64,000 bases of DNA, taken from positions 2,170,001 through 2,234,000 of the forward strand of contig NZ_JASZYB010000001.1 in NCBI RefSeq assembly GCF_030317205.1, in the 5' to 3' direction. Made by a program: the position numbers and the translations under genes. This document shows positions 1-8,005 of this stretch, in pieces; the first letter of the stretch is position 1, and every line of letters starts with the position of its first letter. Origin of the DNA: Variovorax sp. J2L1-78. GTDB taxonomy: Bacteria; Pseudomonadota; Gammaproteobacteria; Burkholderiales; Burkholderiaceae_C. The notes beneath the pieces are model-generated. The model was not told the origin of the DNA and made no database searches. It saw only the letters and a list, made by a program, of their open reading frames with translations.

Positions 1-2
1 AG

Positions 3-590
3 ACCGTTGGCCCCCAAGGCGCGCAGGTCAAGCACAACCGCCAACTGCCCGAGCATTCACCGATCGCCCGGGAGCTGGGAAAACAAGTGCTGGCGGCCGT
101 GGCGCGCCACCCGCTTTTCTTTTCGGCGGCACTGCCGCTGCGATTCGTGCCGCCGCTCTTCAACAGCTATCAAGGTGGCGAGCACTACGGGCTCCACGTC
201 GACGGGGCCGTGCGGCGCCTGCCCGACGGTGACGCCACGTTGCGCACCGACCTCTCCTGCACGCTCTTCCTCTGCGACCCGGACGACTACGACGGCGGCG
301 ACCTGGAAGTGGTCGACACCTACGGCACGCACGAGGTCAAGCTGCCGGCCGGCGACCTGATCCTGTATCCCTCGAGCAGCCTGCACCGGGTGCACCCTGT
401 CACCCGCGGCGCGCGAATCTGCTCTTTCTTTTGGCTGCAAAGCATGATCCGGGACGACCAGCGGCGGGGCATGCTCTTCGAGCTCGACCAGTCGATCCAG
501 AAATTGAGAGGCCGACTCGGCGACACCGAAGAGACGGTGGCGCTCACAGGCCACTACCACAACCTCCTGCGGATGTGGTCCGAGGTGTAA
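3..590 (+). CDS. Fe(II)/2-oxoglutarate PKHD-type hydroxylase, 5' truncated by the window
   Basis: The reading frame is open from the window edge, so the N-terminus is missing; 195 residues are visible. The fragment has a double-stranded beta-helix dioxygenase pattern: a His-x-Asp pair (GLHVDG) for Fe(II), a distal His in SSLHRVHPV and a following Arg (TRG) for 2-oxoglutarate. This matches the YbiX/PiuC family, cytoplasmic hydroxylases usually found beside siderophore receptor genes. The iron-uptake genes just downstream fit that context. The true substrate of this family is poorly known, so only the family is called. Confidence 0.85.
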   Translation, partial: TVGPQGAQVKHNRQLPEHSPIARELGKQVLAAVARHPLFFSAALPLRFVPPLFNSYQGGEHYGLHVDGAVRRLPDGDATLRTDLSCTLFLCDPDDYDGGDLEVVDTYGTHEVKLPAGDLILYPSSSLHRVHPVTRGARICSFFWLQSMIRDDQRRGMLFELDQSIQKLRGRLGDTEETVALTGHYHNLLRMWSEV

Positions 591-631
591 TCCACATGAC
601 CGACCGGGCGTCAAGGGCAAGGCCATAGTGA

Positions 632-661
632 TTGCAAATGCGACAAATTCGTATTTATAAT
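632..661 (+). promoter_or_regulatory. bfd-tonB promoter with Fur-like palindrome
   Basis: A perfect -10 (TATAAT, 656-661) lies 18 bp after a -35-like TTGCAA (632-637). The spacer holds an imperfect palindrome at 637-655 (AATGCGA and TTCGTATT arms), which resembles iron-responsive Fur boxes of related bacteria. About 8 of 19 positions fit the classical consensus, so Fur binding is inferred, with support from the iron genes downstream. Confidence 0.55.
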
Positions 662-701
662 CGTCCATCTTCAATCAGCCAGCCAAAGCGCCTTCACCAC
701 C

Positions 702-974
702 ATGATCGTCTGCGTGTGCCGCCGAGTGTCCGACCGGGAAATCGCCCGCCATGCGCGCGCCGGCATGACTTTCGACGAAGTGCAGTTCGAGCTGGGGGTC
801 GCCACGCAATGTGGCCAATGCGAGGGATGCGCCCGCGACGTCGTCGCACAGTGCAGCGCTTCGCACCCTGTCGCGGCACTCAACCGCGGCGACGGGACCC
901 GGGCCATCCAGCTTGCCACTTCGATCCAGGAGAGCAACGCATGGAATTCCTCACGGCACTCGCTGGCAGCCTGA
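702..974 (+). CDS. bfd: Bacterioferritin-associated ferredoxin-like [2Fe-2S] protein
   Basis: A 90-residue protein with cysteines at 4, 6, 37 and 40, the C-x-C and C-x2-C spacing that ligates the [2Fe-2S] cluster in Bfd. Bfd reduces and releases Fe(III) stored in bacterioferritin under iron limitation. It is longer than E. coli Bfd (64 residues); the extra C-terminal tail is low complexity and its last codons overlap a possible small gene. The start lies about 34 bases after a predicted transcription start. It is the first gene of a likely iron-regulated operon with tonB-exbB-exbD. Confidence 0.85.
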   Translation: MIVCVCRRVSDREIARHARAGMTFDEVQFELGVATQCGQCEGCARDVVAQCSASHPVAALNRGDGTRAIQLATSIQESNAWNSSRHSLAA

Positions 975-1015
975 TCTTCGTCGCCGGCTCGGTCTGGTGG
1001 ATCTTTCGCAAATAG
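941..1015 (+). CDS. Possible 24-residue single-pass membrane peptide
   Basis: A 24-codon ORF overlaps the 3' end of bfd in another frame. A good ribosome binding site (AGGAGA, 928-933) sits 7 bases before the ATG. The peptide is mostly hydrophobic with one membrane-spanning stretch and ends Trp-Trp-Ile-Phe-Arg-Lys, a typical membrane-interface ending. It lies between bfd and tonB, so it would be co-expressed with the iron uptake motor. The function is unknown; the call rests on the RBS, the clean hydrophobic composition and its position. Confidence 0.45.
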   Translation: MEFLTALAGSLIFVAGSVWWIFRK

Positions 1016-1075
1016 ACAGCGGTTTAAGCTGCAAGTAGGGTGTGCCTTCGGCATGCTCTGATCGATGGGTAAATC

Positions 1076-1774
1076 GTGTCCGACCGCTTTTCTTCGTCTC
1101 CTCCCAGCACGCTGGGCCTGTCCCGCAATGCGGTGATCGCCGGCAGTGTGGTGCTGTTCCACGTGGCTGCGCTCTGGGCGCTGCAGAGCGGGCTGATCCG
1201 CAAGGCCGCCGAGGTGGTGATTCCCGTGGAAATCCTGAGCGAGTTCATCGAACCGCCCAAGCCCAAGGATCCGCCACCACCGCCCCCTCCCCCGCCGCCG
1301 GCCCCCAAGCCCAAGGAAATCCGGACGCCGCCACCGCCGCGTCCGATGGCCATTCGGACACCGGCGCCCGCCCCCAACGCGCCCACGGGCGTGGTCGAGC
1401 CGCAACCACCTGCACCGCCACTCGCCCCGCCGGCTCCGCCAGCGCCACCCGCGCCCCCATCCCCGCCGCCGGCTCCGCCGGCGCCACCGGCCGTTCAGCT
1501 CCCGTCTTCCAACGCCGACTACCTGAACAACCCGAAACCGGTGTACCCCGCCATGAGCAAGCGGCTGGGCGAACAGGGCAAGACGATCGTTCGCGTGCTG
1601 ATCGGCGTTGACGGGCTGCCGAAAAGCGCCTCGATCCGCGAATCGAGTGGCTACGAACGCCTCGACGAGGCAGCACGCACCGCCGTGATGAGCTGGCGCT
1701 ACGTACCGGGCAAACGCAATGGGGTCGTTGAACCGATGGAGTTCAACGTGCCGATCAACTGGGTTCTCAACTAA
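1076..1774 (+). CDS. tonB: TonB energy transducer
   Basis: A 232-residue periplasm-spanning protein that passes inner-membrane proton-motive force from ExbB-ExbD to outer-membrane iron and haem receptors. The start is GTG. One N-terminal membrane anchor (about residues 18-38) is followed by a long Pro-rich spacer that includes ten consecutive prolines (about residues 64-73) and several Pro-Pro-Ala repeats. The C-terminal TonB fold (about 145-232) carries the YPxxAxxxGxxG-like start and the typical RxSSGYxxLDxAAxxAV motif. exbB follows after 19 bp. The proline runs should make translation depend on EF-P, which is also in this window. Confidence 0.93.
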   Translation: MSDRFSSSPPSTLGLSRNAVIAGSVVLFHVAALWALQSGLIRKAAEVVIPVEILSEFIEPPKPKDPPPPPPPPPPAPKPKEIRTPPPPRPMAIRTPAPAPNAPTGVVEPQPPAPPLAPPAPPAPPAPPSPPPAPPAPPAVQLPSSNADYLNNPKPVYPAMSKRLGEQGKTIVRVLIGVDGLPKSASIRESSGYERLDEAARTAVMSWRYVPGKRNGVVEPMEFNVPINWVLN

Positions 1775-1793
1775 TTTTCTGGAGCAGTTTCGT

Positions 1794-2504
1794 ATGGATT
1801 CCCACTTTGGCCTGATGAACCTATGGAGTCAGGGCGACTTCGTCACCAAGGCCGTCGCCGTGCTGTTGATCGGCATGTCGCTCGCGTCCTGGATCGTGAT
1901 CTTCATCAAGGCGCTGGACGTCATCAAGTACAAGCGTCTGGCGAAGCACTCGCAGGATTTCTGGCACAGCGAGGACTTCGCCACCGCCCTGAACAAGCTC
2001 GGCAAGGACGACAGCAACCCCTTCCGTGCACTCGCACTCGAAGGCCGCGAAGCGGCGGCGCACCATCGCAACACCAAGGCACATCTGCATGACGCGCTCG
2101 ACGTGAGCGACTGGATCACGCGTTCGCTGCGCAACGGCATCGACGAGTTCACCGCGCGCCTGCAAGCCGGCCTGGCCGTGCTGGCCTCGGTCGGCTCGAC
2201 CGCACCGTTCATCGGTCTCTTCGGCACGGTGTGGGGCATCTATCACGCACTGATGAGCATCAGCTCGGCCGGCCAGGCCACGATCGACAAGGTGGCCGGC
2301 CCGATCGGCGAGGCGCTCATCATGACGGCGCTCGGGCTGGCGGTCGCCATCCCCGCCGTGCTCGGCTACAACGCGCTGGTGCGCGGCAACAAGTTCGTGC
2401 TGACCAAGCTCAACAGCTTTGCGCACGACCTGCACGCCTACTTCGTGACCGGCGCGCGCGTCCAGTCGACCGACGCGACCATCGTGCCACTCAAGAAGGG
2501 CTGA
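1794..2504 (+). CDS. exbB: ExbB, TonB motor channel subunit (MotA/TolQ/ExbB family)
   Basis: A 236-residue inner-membrane protein with one N-terminal transmembrane segment (about 20-42) and two more near 130-155 and 170-195, as expected for ExbB. The sequence VGSTAPFIGLFGTVWGI carries the conserved Gly/Thr-rich channel motif. With ExbD it forms the proton-driven motor that powers TonB. The ATG at 1794 is chosen because GGAGCA lies 7 bases upstream and it follows the tonB stop by 19 bp. It is part of the tonB-exbB-exbD operon. Confidence 0.95.
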   Translation: MDSHFGLMNLWSQGDFVTKAVAVLLIGMSLASWIVIFIKALDVIKYKRLAKHSQDFWHSEDFATALNKLGKDDSNPFRALALEGREAAAHHRNTKAHLHDALDVSDWITRSLRNGIDEFTARLQAGLAVLASVGSTAPFIGLFGTVWGIYHALMSISSAGQATIDKVAGPIGEALIMTALGLAVAIPAVLGYNALVRGNKFVLTKLNSFAHDLHAYFVTGARVQSTDATIVPLKKG

Positions 2505-2509
2505 ACGCC

Positions 2510-2926
2510 ATGGCCTTCGGAACCCAAGACGAACCCGACGAGGTGATGAACGAGATCAACATGACGCCGCTGGTCGACGTCATGCTGGTGCTGCTCATCA
2601 TCTTCATCATCACCGTGCCGGTGATGAAACACGCCGTGAACATCGACCTGCCCCAGGCGACCAGCGAGCCGGAGCAAACCAAGCCGCAGAACATCTTGTT
2701 CACGGTCGCGGCCGACGGCAGCTACTACTGGAACGAGAACAAGATCGACGACAGCGCGCTCAAGTCGCTGCTGGCCACCGAGGCGGCCAAGGACCCGCAG
2801 CCCGAGCTGCACATCCGCGGCGACAAGGCGGTGCGCTACGAGCGGGTCGCACAGGCGATGTCGGCCGCGCGCGAAGCCGGCGTGCGCAAGATCGGCTTCA
2901 TCACCGAGCCCGACGCGGCGAAGTAA
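2510..2926 (+). CDS. exbD: ExbD, TonB motor proton-path subunit
   Basis: A 138-residue protein with one membrane helix (about residues 22-42) holding the essential Asp (D23 in TPLVDVMLVLL), then a periplasmic domain with the usual ExbD/TolR fold ending in GVRKIGFITEP. It starts 5 bp after the exbB stop. It closes the bfd-tonB-exbB-exbD operon; no clear hairpin terminator was seen before the hemP promoter. Confidence 0.95.
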   Translation: MAFGTQDEPDEVMNEINMTPLVDVMLVLLIIFIITVPVMKHAVNIDLPQATSEPEQTKPQNILFTVAADGSYYWNENKIDDSALKSLLATEAAKDPQPELHIRGDKAVRYERVAQAMSAAREAGVRKIGFITEPDAAK

Positions 2927-2971
2927 GAACCTGCCCTTGACCAGCGACTGAAAATAAATCGATCGCGGTGA

Positions 2972-2999
2972 TTGACTTATTATTGCGAATCATTATCAT
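2972..2999 (+). promoter_or_regulatory. hemP promoter overlapped by a Fur box
   Basis: A -35 TTGACT (2972-2977) and -10 TATCAT (2994-2999) are 16 bp apart. A Fur box at 2979-2997 covers the spacer and -10; its right half (AATCATTATC) is identical to the Fur consensus and about 14 of 19 positions match overall. Fe-Fur should repress hemP by blocking RNA polymerase. Confidence 0.8.
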
Positions 3000-3029
3000 T
3001 CAGTCATTGTTTTCGATATAGGAAGCCAG

Positions 3030-3242
3030 ATGCCTGCTACGCCCAACTCCTTCTCCGTTCTGAGCCATCCTTCGCTCGACCAGTCGGGCGGCGGCACCCT
3101 CTCGTCGCCGGTTACCCGACCGGTGCCTCTGGTCGAAAGCACCGACCTGCTGCGCGGCAGCAAGACCGTGGGCATCATGCACAACGGCTCGCTCTACCGC
3201 CTGCAGGCCACCAAACTCGGCAAGCTGATCCTCACCAAGTAA
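3030..3242 (+). CDS. hemP: HemP family haemin uptake protein
   Basis: A 70-residue protein whose C-terminal half (LLRGSKTVGIMHNGSLYRLQATKLGKLILTK region) is the HemP fold: short basic strands and the conserved pattern of His, Gly, Tyr, Leu, Thr and Lys residues. The start follows an AGGAAG ribosome binding site. HemP proteins are iron-regulated and needed for haem receptor expression in some Burkholderiales. A strong Fur box covers its promoter. A terminator lies downstream. Confidence 0.9.
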   Translation: MPATPNSFSVLSHPSLDQSGGGTLSSPVTRPVPLVESTDLLRGSKTVGIMHNGSLYRLQATKLGKLILTK

Positions 3243-3375
3243 GCGATCAGCCGCCCCTCGCGCAAGTTTCATCGTGGGGCGACTCGAGGAGATCACTCTC
3301 CGAAGGGTCGTTTTTTGCTAGCCAACGGTTCACCGACTAGCCAAGCTTTTTTTCCACCTTGACACCGCATCAACG

Positions 3376-3403
3376 AAAACGCCGACCTGAAGGTCGGCGT
3401 TTT
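3376..3403. terminator. Bidirectional terminator between hemP and the GlcG-like gene
   Basis: A perfect 13 bp stem (AAAACGCCGACCT) with a GA loop gives a T run on either strand. It serves hemP on the plus strand and the GlcG/HbpS-like gene on the minus strand. Confidence 0.85.
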
Positions 3404-3426
3404 GCTTTGCAGCGGTGAGTGTCGGC

Positions 3427-3834
3427 TCAGAGACCGAGTGCCGCGATGCCGGCCTTGGCAATCTGGGCGTCTTCGTTCGACTTCACGCCGCTCACGCCCA
3501 CCGCGCCGATCACGTGGCCGTCCTTGACGATCGGCACACCGCCCTCGAGCAGCCCCTGCACGGTCGGTGCGGTCAGGAACGCGGTGCGGCCGCCATTGAT
3601 GATGTCCTCGTAGACCTTGCTGTCGCGGCGGCCCATGGCGGCGGTGTGGGCCTTGGCCGGTGCAATGTGCGACGACAGCGCCGCGGCGCCATCCAGACGC
3701 TGCAGCCACAGAAGGTTGCCGGCGTCGTCCGAGATCGCGATCGTCACGGCCCAGTTGTTCTTGAGCGCTTCGGCTTCGGCAGCCGCCGCGATGGCCTTGA
3801 CGTCGGCGAGTTCGAGAAAGGACTTGGTCTTCAT
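3427..3834 (-). CDS. GlcG/HbpS family (DUF336) haem-binding-like protein
   Basis: A 135-residue protein of the GlcG/HbpS family: an alpha/beta fold with the typical stretches SDDAGNLLWLQRLDGA, APAKAHTAA and GAVGVSG. Some members bind or degrade haem, others sit in glycolate or diol operons with unknown roles. The start is set at the ATG before KTKSF, since the preceding in-frame codons are not family-like. It has no signal peptide. It faces hemP across a shared terminator, so a haem link is possible but not shown. Confidence 0.8.
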   Translation of the reverse strand: MKTKSFLELADVKAIAAAAEAEALKNNWAVTIAISDDAGNLLWLQRLDGAAALSSHIAPAKAHTAAMGRRDSKVYEDIINGGRTAFLTAPTVQGLLEGGVPIVKDGHVIGAVGVSGVKSNEDAQIAKAGIAALGL

Positions 3835-3999
3835 GGCTGGAACGGTGGTTGGAAAACCTGCGAGCATAGCGCGCGCATCCGCCCGGCAGTTTCTGAATGC
3901 CAGAACAAGGGATTGAGATTTTTGTCACGGACCGGCCAGCCGGCGTCCTAAAATGACGATTGCGCTGCAGCCCCGCAGCCCACCCCAGGAGTTTCAGCA

Positions 4000-4701
4000 A
4001 TGAACGACCGCGTCAACACCCTCGACACCGCCGTCGGCTATGGCCAGACCCTGCCCCAGGCGGACCGCCAGCGCGTCCTGCGCAACACCTACTGGCTGCT
4101 GGCCCTGAGCCTGCTGCCCACCGTGCTGGGCGCCTGGATGGGCGTGGCCACGGGCATCACACGCTCGCTCACCGGCGGGCTCGGTCTGGTCGTCTTCATG
4201 GTCGGCGCTTTCGGCTTCATGTTCGCCATCGAAAAGACCAAGAATTCAGCCGCCGGGGTTCCTGTGCTGCTGGCCTTCACCTTCTTCATGGGTTTGATGC
4301 TGTCACGGCTGATCGCGATGGTGTTGGGCTTCAAGAACGGCTCCGACCTTATCATGATCGCCTTTGGCGGCACGGCCGGCGTGTTCTTCGCGATGGCCTC
4401 GCTCGCGACGATCATCAAGCGCGATTTGTCCAGCATGGGCAAATGGCTCTTCGTCGGTGCGATGGTGCTGATGGTGGGCGCGGTCATCAACGTGTTCGTC
4501 GGCTCCAGCGCCGGCATGATGGCAATCTCGGTGGCCGCCATCGCGATCTTCTCGGCCTACATGCTCTACGACCTGAAGCAGATCATCGACGGCGGCGAGA
4601 CCAACTACATCAGCGCGACGCTCGCGCTGTACCTGGATCTCTTCAACGTGTTCCAGAGCCTGCTGGCACTGCTCGGCATCTTCGGCGGCGAGCGCGACTG
4701 A
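4000..4701 (+). CDS. Bax inhibitor-1 / YccA family membrane protein
   Basis: A 233-residue inner-membrane protein with seven hydrophobic segments from about residue 30 to 228, typical of the BI-1/TMBIM family. The motif near the C-terminus (AYMLYDLKQII with the following Asp) carries the conserved Asp pair tied to pH-sensitive calcium leak in family members. YccA in E. coli interacts with the FtsH protease; this protein is equally close in design. The RBS CAGGAG is 9 bases upstream. It is monocistronic, ending at a strong terminator. Confidence 0.9.
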   Translation: MNDRVNTLDTAVGYGQTLPQADRQRVLRNTYWLLALSLLPTVLGAWMGVATGITRSLTGGLGLVVFMVGAFGFMFAIEKTKNSAAGVPVLLAFTFFMGLMLSRLIAMVLGFKNGSDLIMIAFGGTAGVFFAMASLATIIKRDLSSMGKWLFVGAMVLMVGAVINVFVGSSAGMMAISVAAIAIFSAYMLYDLKQIIDGGETNYISATLALYLDLFNVFQSLLALLGIFGGERD

Positions 4702-4720
4702 CCGGTTTGCCCGCTCCAAA

Positions 4721-4749
4721 GAAGAAAGGCCCCGTCGGGGCCTTTCTTC
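4721..4749. terminator. Bidirectional terminator between BI-1 gene and rlmD
   Basis: A 13 bp perfect stem (GAAGAAAGGCCCC) with a 3-base loop lies between the convergent genes. The right arm reaches the rlmD stop codon. T-rich arms occur on both strands. Confidence 0.8.
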
Positions 4750-6193
4750 ATGGTCGCTCGAAGACGGCGATCGATTCGACGTGCGCCGTGTGCGGGAACA
4801 TGTTGACCACACCGGCCGCCGTGCACCGGTAGCCTGCCTGGTGCACCAGCAGGCCGGCGTCACGCGCCAGCGTCGATGGATTGCAGCTCACATAGACGAT
4901 GCGCTTGGGCGCCGTCCAGCCTGAGGGCAGCCCGCCCTCCTGCAGGTGCAGATCGGCCAAGGCCTTGGCCAGCGCGAAGGCGCCTTCGCGCGGCGGGTCG
5001 ACCAGCCACTTGTCCGCCGCGCCATCGGCCATCAGCATCTCCGGCGTCATCTCGAACAGGTTGCGCGCGACGAAGCGGGCCGGCGCCAGCGCGCCGCGCG
5101 GCGGCACGGCCGGACGGTTGCGCTCGAAGTTGTCCGTTGCCCGTGCGACCAGCGTGTCGCTGCCCTCGATGCCCAGCACCTCGCGCGCCCGCGTGGCCAG
5201 CGGCAGCGTGAAGTTGCCCAGGCCGCAGAACCAGTCGATCACGCGCTCGTCGCCCTGCACGTCAAGCAGACGCAGGGCGCGCCCGACCAGTGCGCGGTTG
5301 ATGTGCGGGTTGACCTGCGTGAAGTCCGTCGGCTTGAACGGCATCGTCACGCCGAAGGCTGGCAAGGCATAGGACAGCACGGGGCCGCCTTCGTCCAGCA
5401 GGTGGACGGTGTCGGGCCCCTTCGGCTGCAGCCACCATTGCACGCCGGGGTTCAGCGACGCGAAGTCGCGCAGGCGTTGCAGGTCGGCGACCGACAGCGG
5501 CTCGAGATGGCGCAGCACCAGGGCGATCACGCCCAAGCTCGTGCCGTCCGGCGCATCGCCGCAGGCCAGCTCGATCTGCGGGCAGGTGGCGTGGGCATCG
5601 AGCGAACCGATGAGCGCACGCAGCGGCATCAGCATGTCGCTCACCCGCACGGGCAGCACGGGGCACACCTGCATGTCGGCGAGGTAGCGGCTCTTGCGCT
5701 CGTGAAAGCCGATCAGCACCGTGCCCTTCTTCACCACGTGGCGCACCGACAGGCGCGCCCGGTAGCGGTAATGCCAGGCCGGCCCTTCCAGCGGACGCAT
5801 CATGTTCTCGGGCTTGACCTTGCCGAGATGCCAGAGGTTGTCTTCCAGCGCACGCTGCTTGACGGCCACCTGGGCCGCCGCATCGAGGTGCTGCATCTTG
5901 CAGCCGCCGCAGGCGCCGGTGTGCAGCCCGAAGTGCGGGCAGCCGGGGCGCACGCGTTGCGACGATTCGCGGCGGATCGCGCTCACCGTGCCCTGCGCCC
6001 AGTTGTTCTTCTTGCGGTGCTGGTTGAATTGCACCTCCTCGAAAGGCAAGGCACCTTCGATGAACACCACCATGCCATCGGCCTTGTGCGCCACGCCCTG
6101 GGCATCGAGGTCGAGCGACTCGACGGTCAGCCATTCATCGCGGGCATCGGTGGCGCCTGGGGCAGCGCCGCCTTTTTCTGTCTTTTCGGTCAT
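4748..6193 (-). CDS. rlmD: 23S rRNA (uracil-1939-C5) methyltransferase RlmD
   Basis: A 481-residue SAM-dependent enzyme that methylates U1939 of 23S rRNA. An N-terminal TRAM-like OB domain is followed by an iron-sulfur cluster loop (Cys85, Cys95, Cys98 and the Cys of MQVCPV). The methyltransferase domain shows [14 protein letters not shown] (SAM site), VDPPREG and the catalytic-Cys motif [12 protein letters not shown]. The start is the ATG before TEKTEK. It is the last gene of a minus-strand surE-pcm-nlpD-rlmD block. In related genomes rpoS usually lies between nlpD and rlmD. Confidence 0.95.
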   Translation of the reverse strand: MTEKTEKGGAAPGATDARDEWLTVESLDLDAQGVAHKADGMVVFIEGALPFEEVQFNQHRKKNNWAQGTVSAIRRESSQRVRPGCPHFGLHTGACGGCKMQHLDAAAQVAVKQRALEDNLWHLGKVKPENMMRPLEGPAWHYRYRARLSVRHVVKKGTVLIGFHERKSRYLADMQVCPVLPVRVSDMLMPLRALIGSLDAHATCPQIELACGDAPDGTSLGVIALVLRHLEPLSVADLQRLRDFASLNPGVQWWLQPKGPDTVHLLDEGGPVLSYALPAFGVTMPFKPTDFTQVNPHINRALVGRALRLLDVQGDERVIDWFCGLGNFTLPLATRAREVLGIEGSDTLVARATDNFERNRPAVPPRGALAPARFVARNLFEMTPEMLMADGAADKWLVDPPREGAFALAKALADLHLQEGGLPSGWTAPKRIVYVSCNPSTLARDAGLLVHQAGYRCTAAGVVNMFPHTAHVESIAVFERP

Positions 6194-6265
6194 GGGGGAT
6201 TGTCTCAGGCGGCCTGATGCCACACGGCGCGCACCCGGCGCGCCGTCGTCGTGGAACTGCTGCAG

Positions 6266-7171
6266 CTACTGGCGCGAGGGCAGATAACGCGCCGGGTCGA
6301 CCGGTTTGCCCTGGCGGCGGATCTCGAAATGGAGCTTCACGCGGTCGGCATCGCTGTTGCCCATTTCCGCGATCTTCTGCCCCTTCTGCACCGACTGGTC
6401 TTCCTTCACCAGCAACGCCTGGTTGTGCGCATAGGCGGTGAGGTAGGTGTTGTTGTGCTTGAGGATGATGAGATTGCCGTAGCCGCGCAAGCCGGCGCCG
6501 GCGTACACGACGCGCCCATCGGCAGCGGCGAGCACCGAATCGCCCGCCTTGCCGCTGATGTCCAGGCCCTTGTTCTTGGCTTCGTCGAAGCCCGCGATGA
6601 GCGTGCCGTGCGCCGGCCAGATCCAACCGAGGTCTTCGTCCCCCGACGCGGCCGCAGGCGGCGTCGCCGGCTTGGCCGGTGCGCTGGCCGCCGCCACGGG
6701 CGCCGTGGGGCTCGACGGCGTGACCGTCGGCTGGGGCGCGACCGGGCGCGTGACCACGCCGTTGGGCTCGACCGTGGCCGGCGCCGTCGCCGCCACAGTG
6801 GCCCCGGGCGCGATCACCCGCAGAACCTGCCCGACTTCGATCAGGTCGGGGTTGTCGAGGTTGTTCCAGCGCGCGATGTTCTGCCAGGTCTGGCCGGTCT
6901 CGTTCGCGATCCGGCGGATGGTGTCACCGGGGCGAACGGCGTAGTAGCCGGGCTTGCCGTAGTTCTCGATGCCCGGCAGCGGCTTGCCGGACGCGTCGGT
7001 GGTGATCGGTGGAAGACCTGGCGCAGGCGGCGTGGCGCTGCCATTGCCGCGGGCCATGATGCCGCGATCTTCGACCGGCACGGGGCCGCTTGGCGACGCA
7101 CACCCTGCAAGCACGAGCATCGACGCCAACATCAAACCAGCCGCCCAGCGCCGATTGCCAAATCCCTGCAT
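6266..7171 (-). CDS. nlpD: NlpD, LysM/LytM lipoprotein activator of cell-wall amidase
   Basis: A 301-residue lipoprotein. The signal peptide ends in a lipobox with Cys24 (LAGC). A LysM peptidoglycan-binding repeat spans about 77-121, then a Pro/Ala/Thr-rich linker, then a LytM (M23) domain to the C-terminus. The first zinc His of M23 enzymes is replaced by Asn in NKGLDIS, while the distal LHFEIR is kept, so the domain is degenerate as in E. coli NlpD, which activates the amidase AmiC at the septum. The ATG is chosen because an AAGGA site lies just upstream; an in-frame TTG 15 bases earlier is less likely. Confidence 0.93.
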   Translation of the reverse strand: MQGFGNRRWAAGLMLASMLVLAGCASPSGPVPVEDRGIMARGNGSATPPAPGLPPITTDASGKPLPGIENYGKPGYYAVRPGDTIRRIANETGQTWQNIARWNNLDNPDLIEVGQVLRVIAPGATVAATAPATVEPNGVVTRPVAPQPTVTPSSPTAPVAAASAPAKPATPPAAASGDEDLGWIWPAHGTLIAGFDEAKNKGLDISGKAGDSVLAAADGRVVYAGAGLRGYGNLIILKHNNTYLTAYAHNQALLVKEDQSVQKGQKIAEMGNSDADRVKLHFEIRRQGKPVDPARYLPSRQ

Positions 7172-7182
7172 GTGTTCGTCCT

Positions 7183-7965
7183 TCAAGCAATCCCCGATTT
7201 TAGGGGGACAAAATGAACCGCCTCAAGAACGCGGCGTTGCAGTCCCGTGACGGTTTTATCGATCACGACCAGTGCCTGGCCACCGCCGGGCGAATGGGTC
7301 GGCGCCACGATGCGCCCGCCGACCGCCAACTGCTCGACCCAGGCGTCGGGCACGGCCTCGCCGCCCGCCGCCGCGATGATGCCGGCATAGGGCCCGCCTT
7401 TGGCATAGCCCACCATGCCGTCGCCGAGCAGCAGGTGCACGGTCGCCAGCCGGAACGGCCGCAGATTGGCCCGGGCGCGCTCGTGCAGGCCGCGGAGTCG
7501 TTCGATGCTGTAGACCTCGCTCGCCACATGGCTCAGCACGGTGGCCTGGTAACCGCAACCGGTACCGATTTCCAGCACCCGGCCCAGCCGGTCGCCCGGC
7601 TTGCCGGCCAGCGCCGGCGCGCCGAGCAGCAGTTCGATCATGCGCGCCACCACGTTGGGCTTGGAGATCGTCTGGCCCAGGCCGATCGGCAGGCTCGTGT
7701 CCTCGTAGGCCTGGTTGACAAGCGCGCTGTCGACGAAGAGATGCCGCTCGACCGTGCCCATCGCCCTCAGCACGCGCGCGTCGGCCACGCCCTGCGCGGC
7801 CAGGCGCTGCACCATCCGCGCACGGATGGCGTCGGAGGCCATCGACGGCGTGGTCGGCACCAGCGGGCGAACCGGGACGGCGGGCTGCCGGCCGCGGGTG
7901 ACGGCGGACGCCGTCGGCGTGAGACGCACCGGAAACCCGGGCCTCGAAGGCGGCTTGGACGACAT
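7183..7965 (-). CDS. pcm: Protein-L-isoaspartate O-methyltransferase
   Basis: A 260-residue enzyme that methylates isoaspartyl residues in aged proteins to start their repair. The SAM site is VLEIGTGCGYQATVLSH; family motifs SLPIGLGQTISKP and HSPGGGQ are present. A basic, Pro-rich N-terminal tail of about 45 residues precedes the core. It is translated between surE and nlpD, the usual order in Proteobacteria, and its stop lies 11 bases before the nlpD start. Confidence 0.95.
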   Translation of the reverse strand: MSSKPPSRPGFPVRLTPTASAVTRGRQPAVPVRPLVPTTPSMASDAIRARMVQRLAAQGVADARVLRAMGTVERHLFVDSALVNQAYEDTSLPIGLGQTISKPNVVARMIELLLGAPALAGKPGDRLGRVLEIGTGCGYQATVLSHVASEVYSIERLRGLHERARANLRPFRLATVHLLLGDGMVGYAKGGPYAGIIAAAGGEAVPDAWVEQLAVGGRIVAPTHSPGGGQALVVIDKTVTGLQRRVLEAVHFVPLKSGIA

Positions 7966-8005
7966 CAGCGGCCTGCTCCGCCGCACGGCATGGGGCGCAG
8001 CACGG

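Noticed and set aside
1260..1500. Repeated CCG/GCC DNA as a possible repeat array
   Set aside because: It encodes the Pro-rich spacer of TonB in one frame, so it is coding low complexity.
3928..3954. Promoter for the BI-1 family gene (TTGTCA ... TAAAAT)
   Set aside because: The spacer is 21 bp, too long for a confident sigma-70 call.
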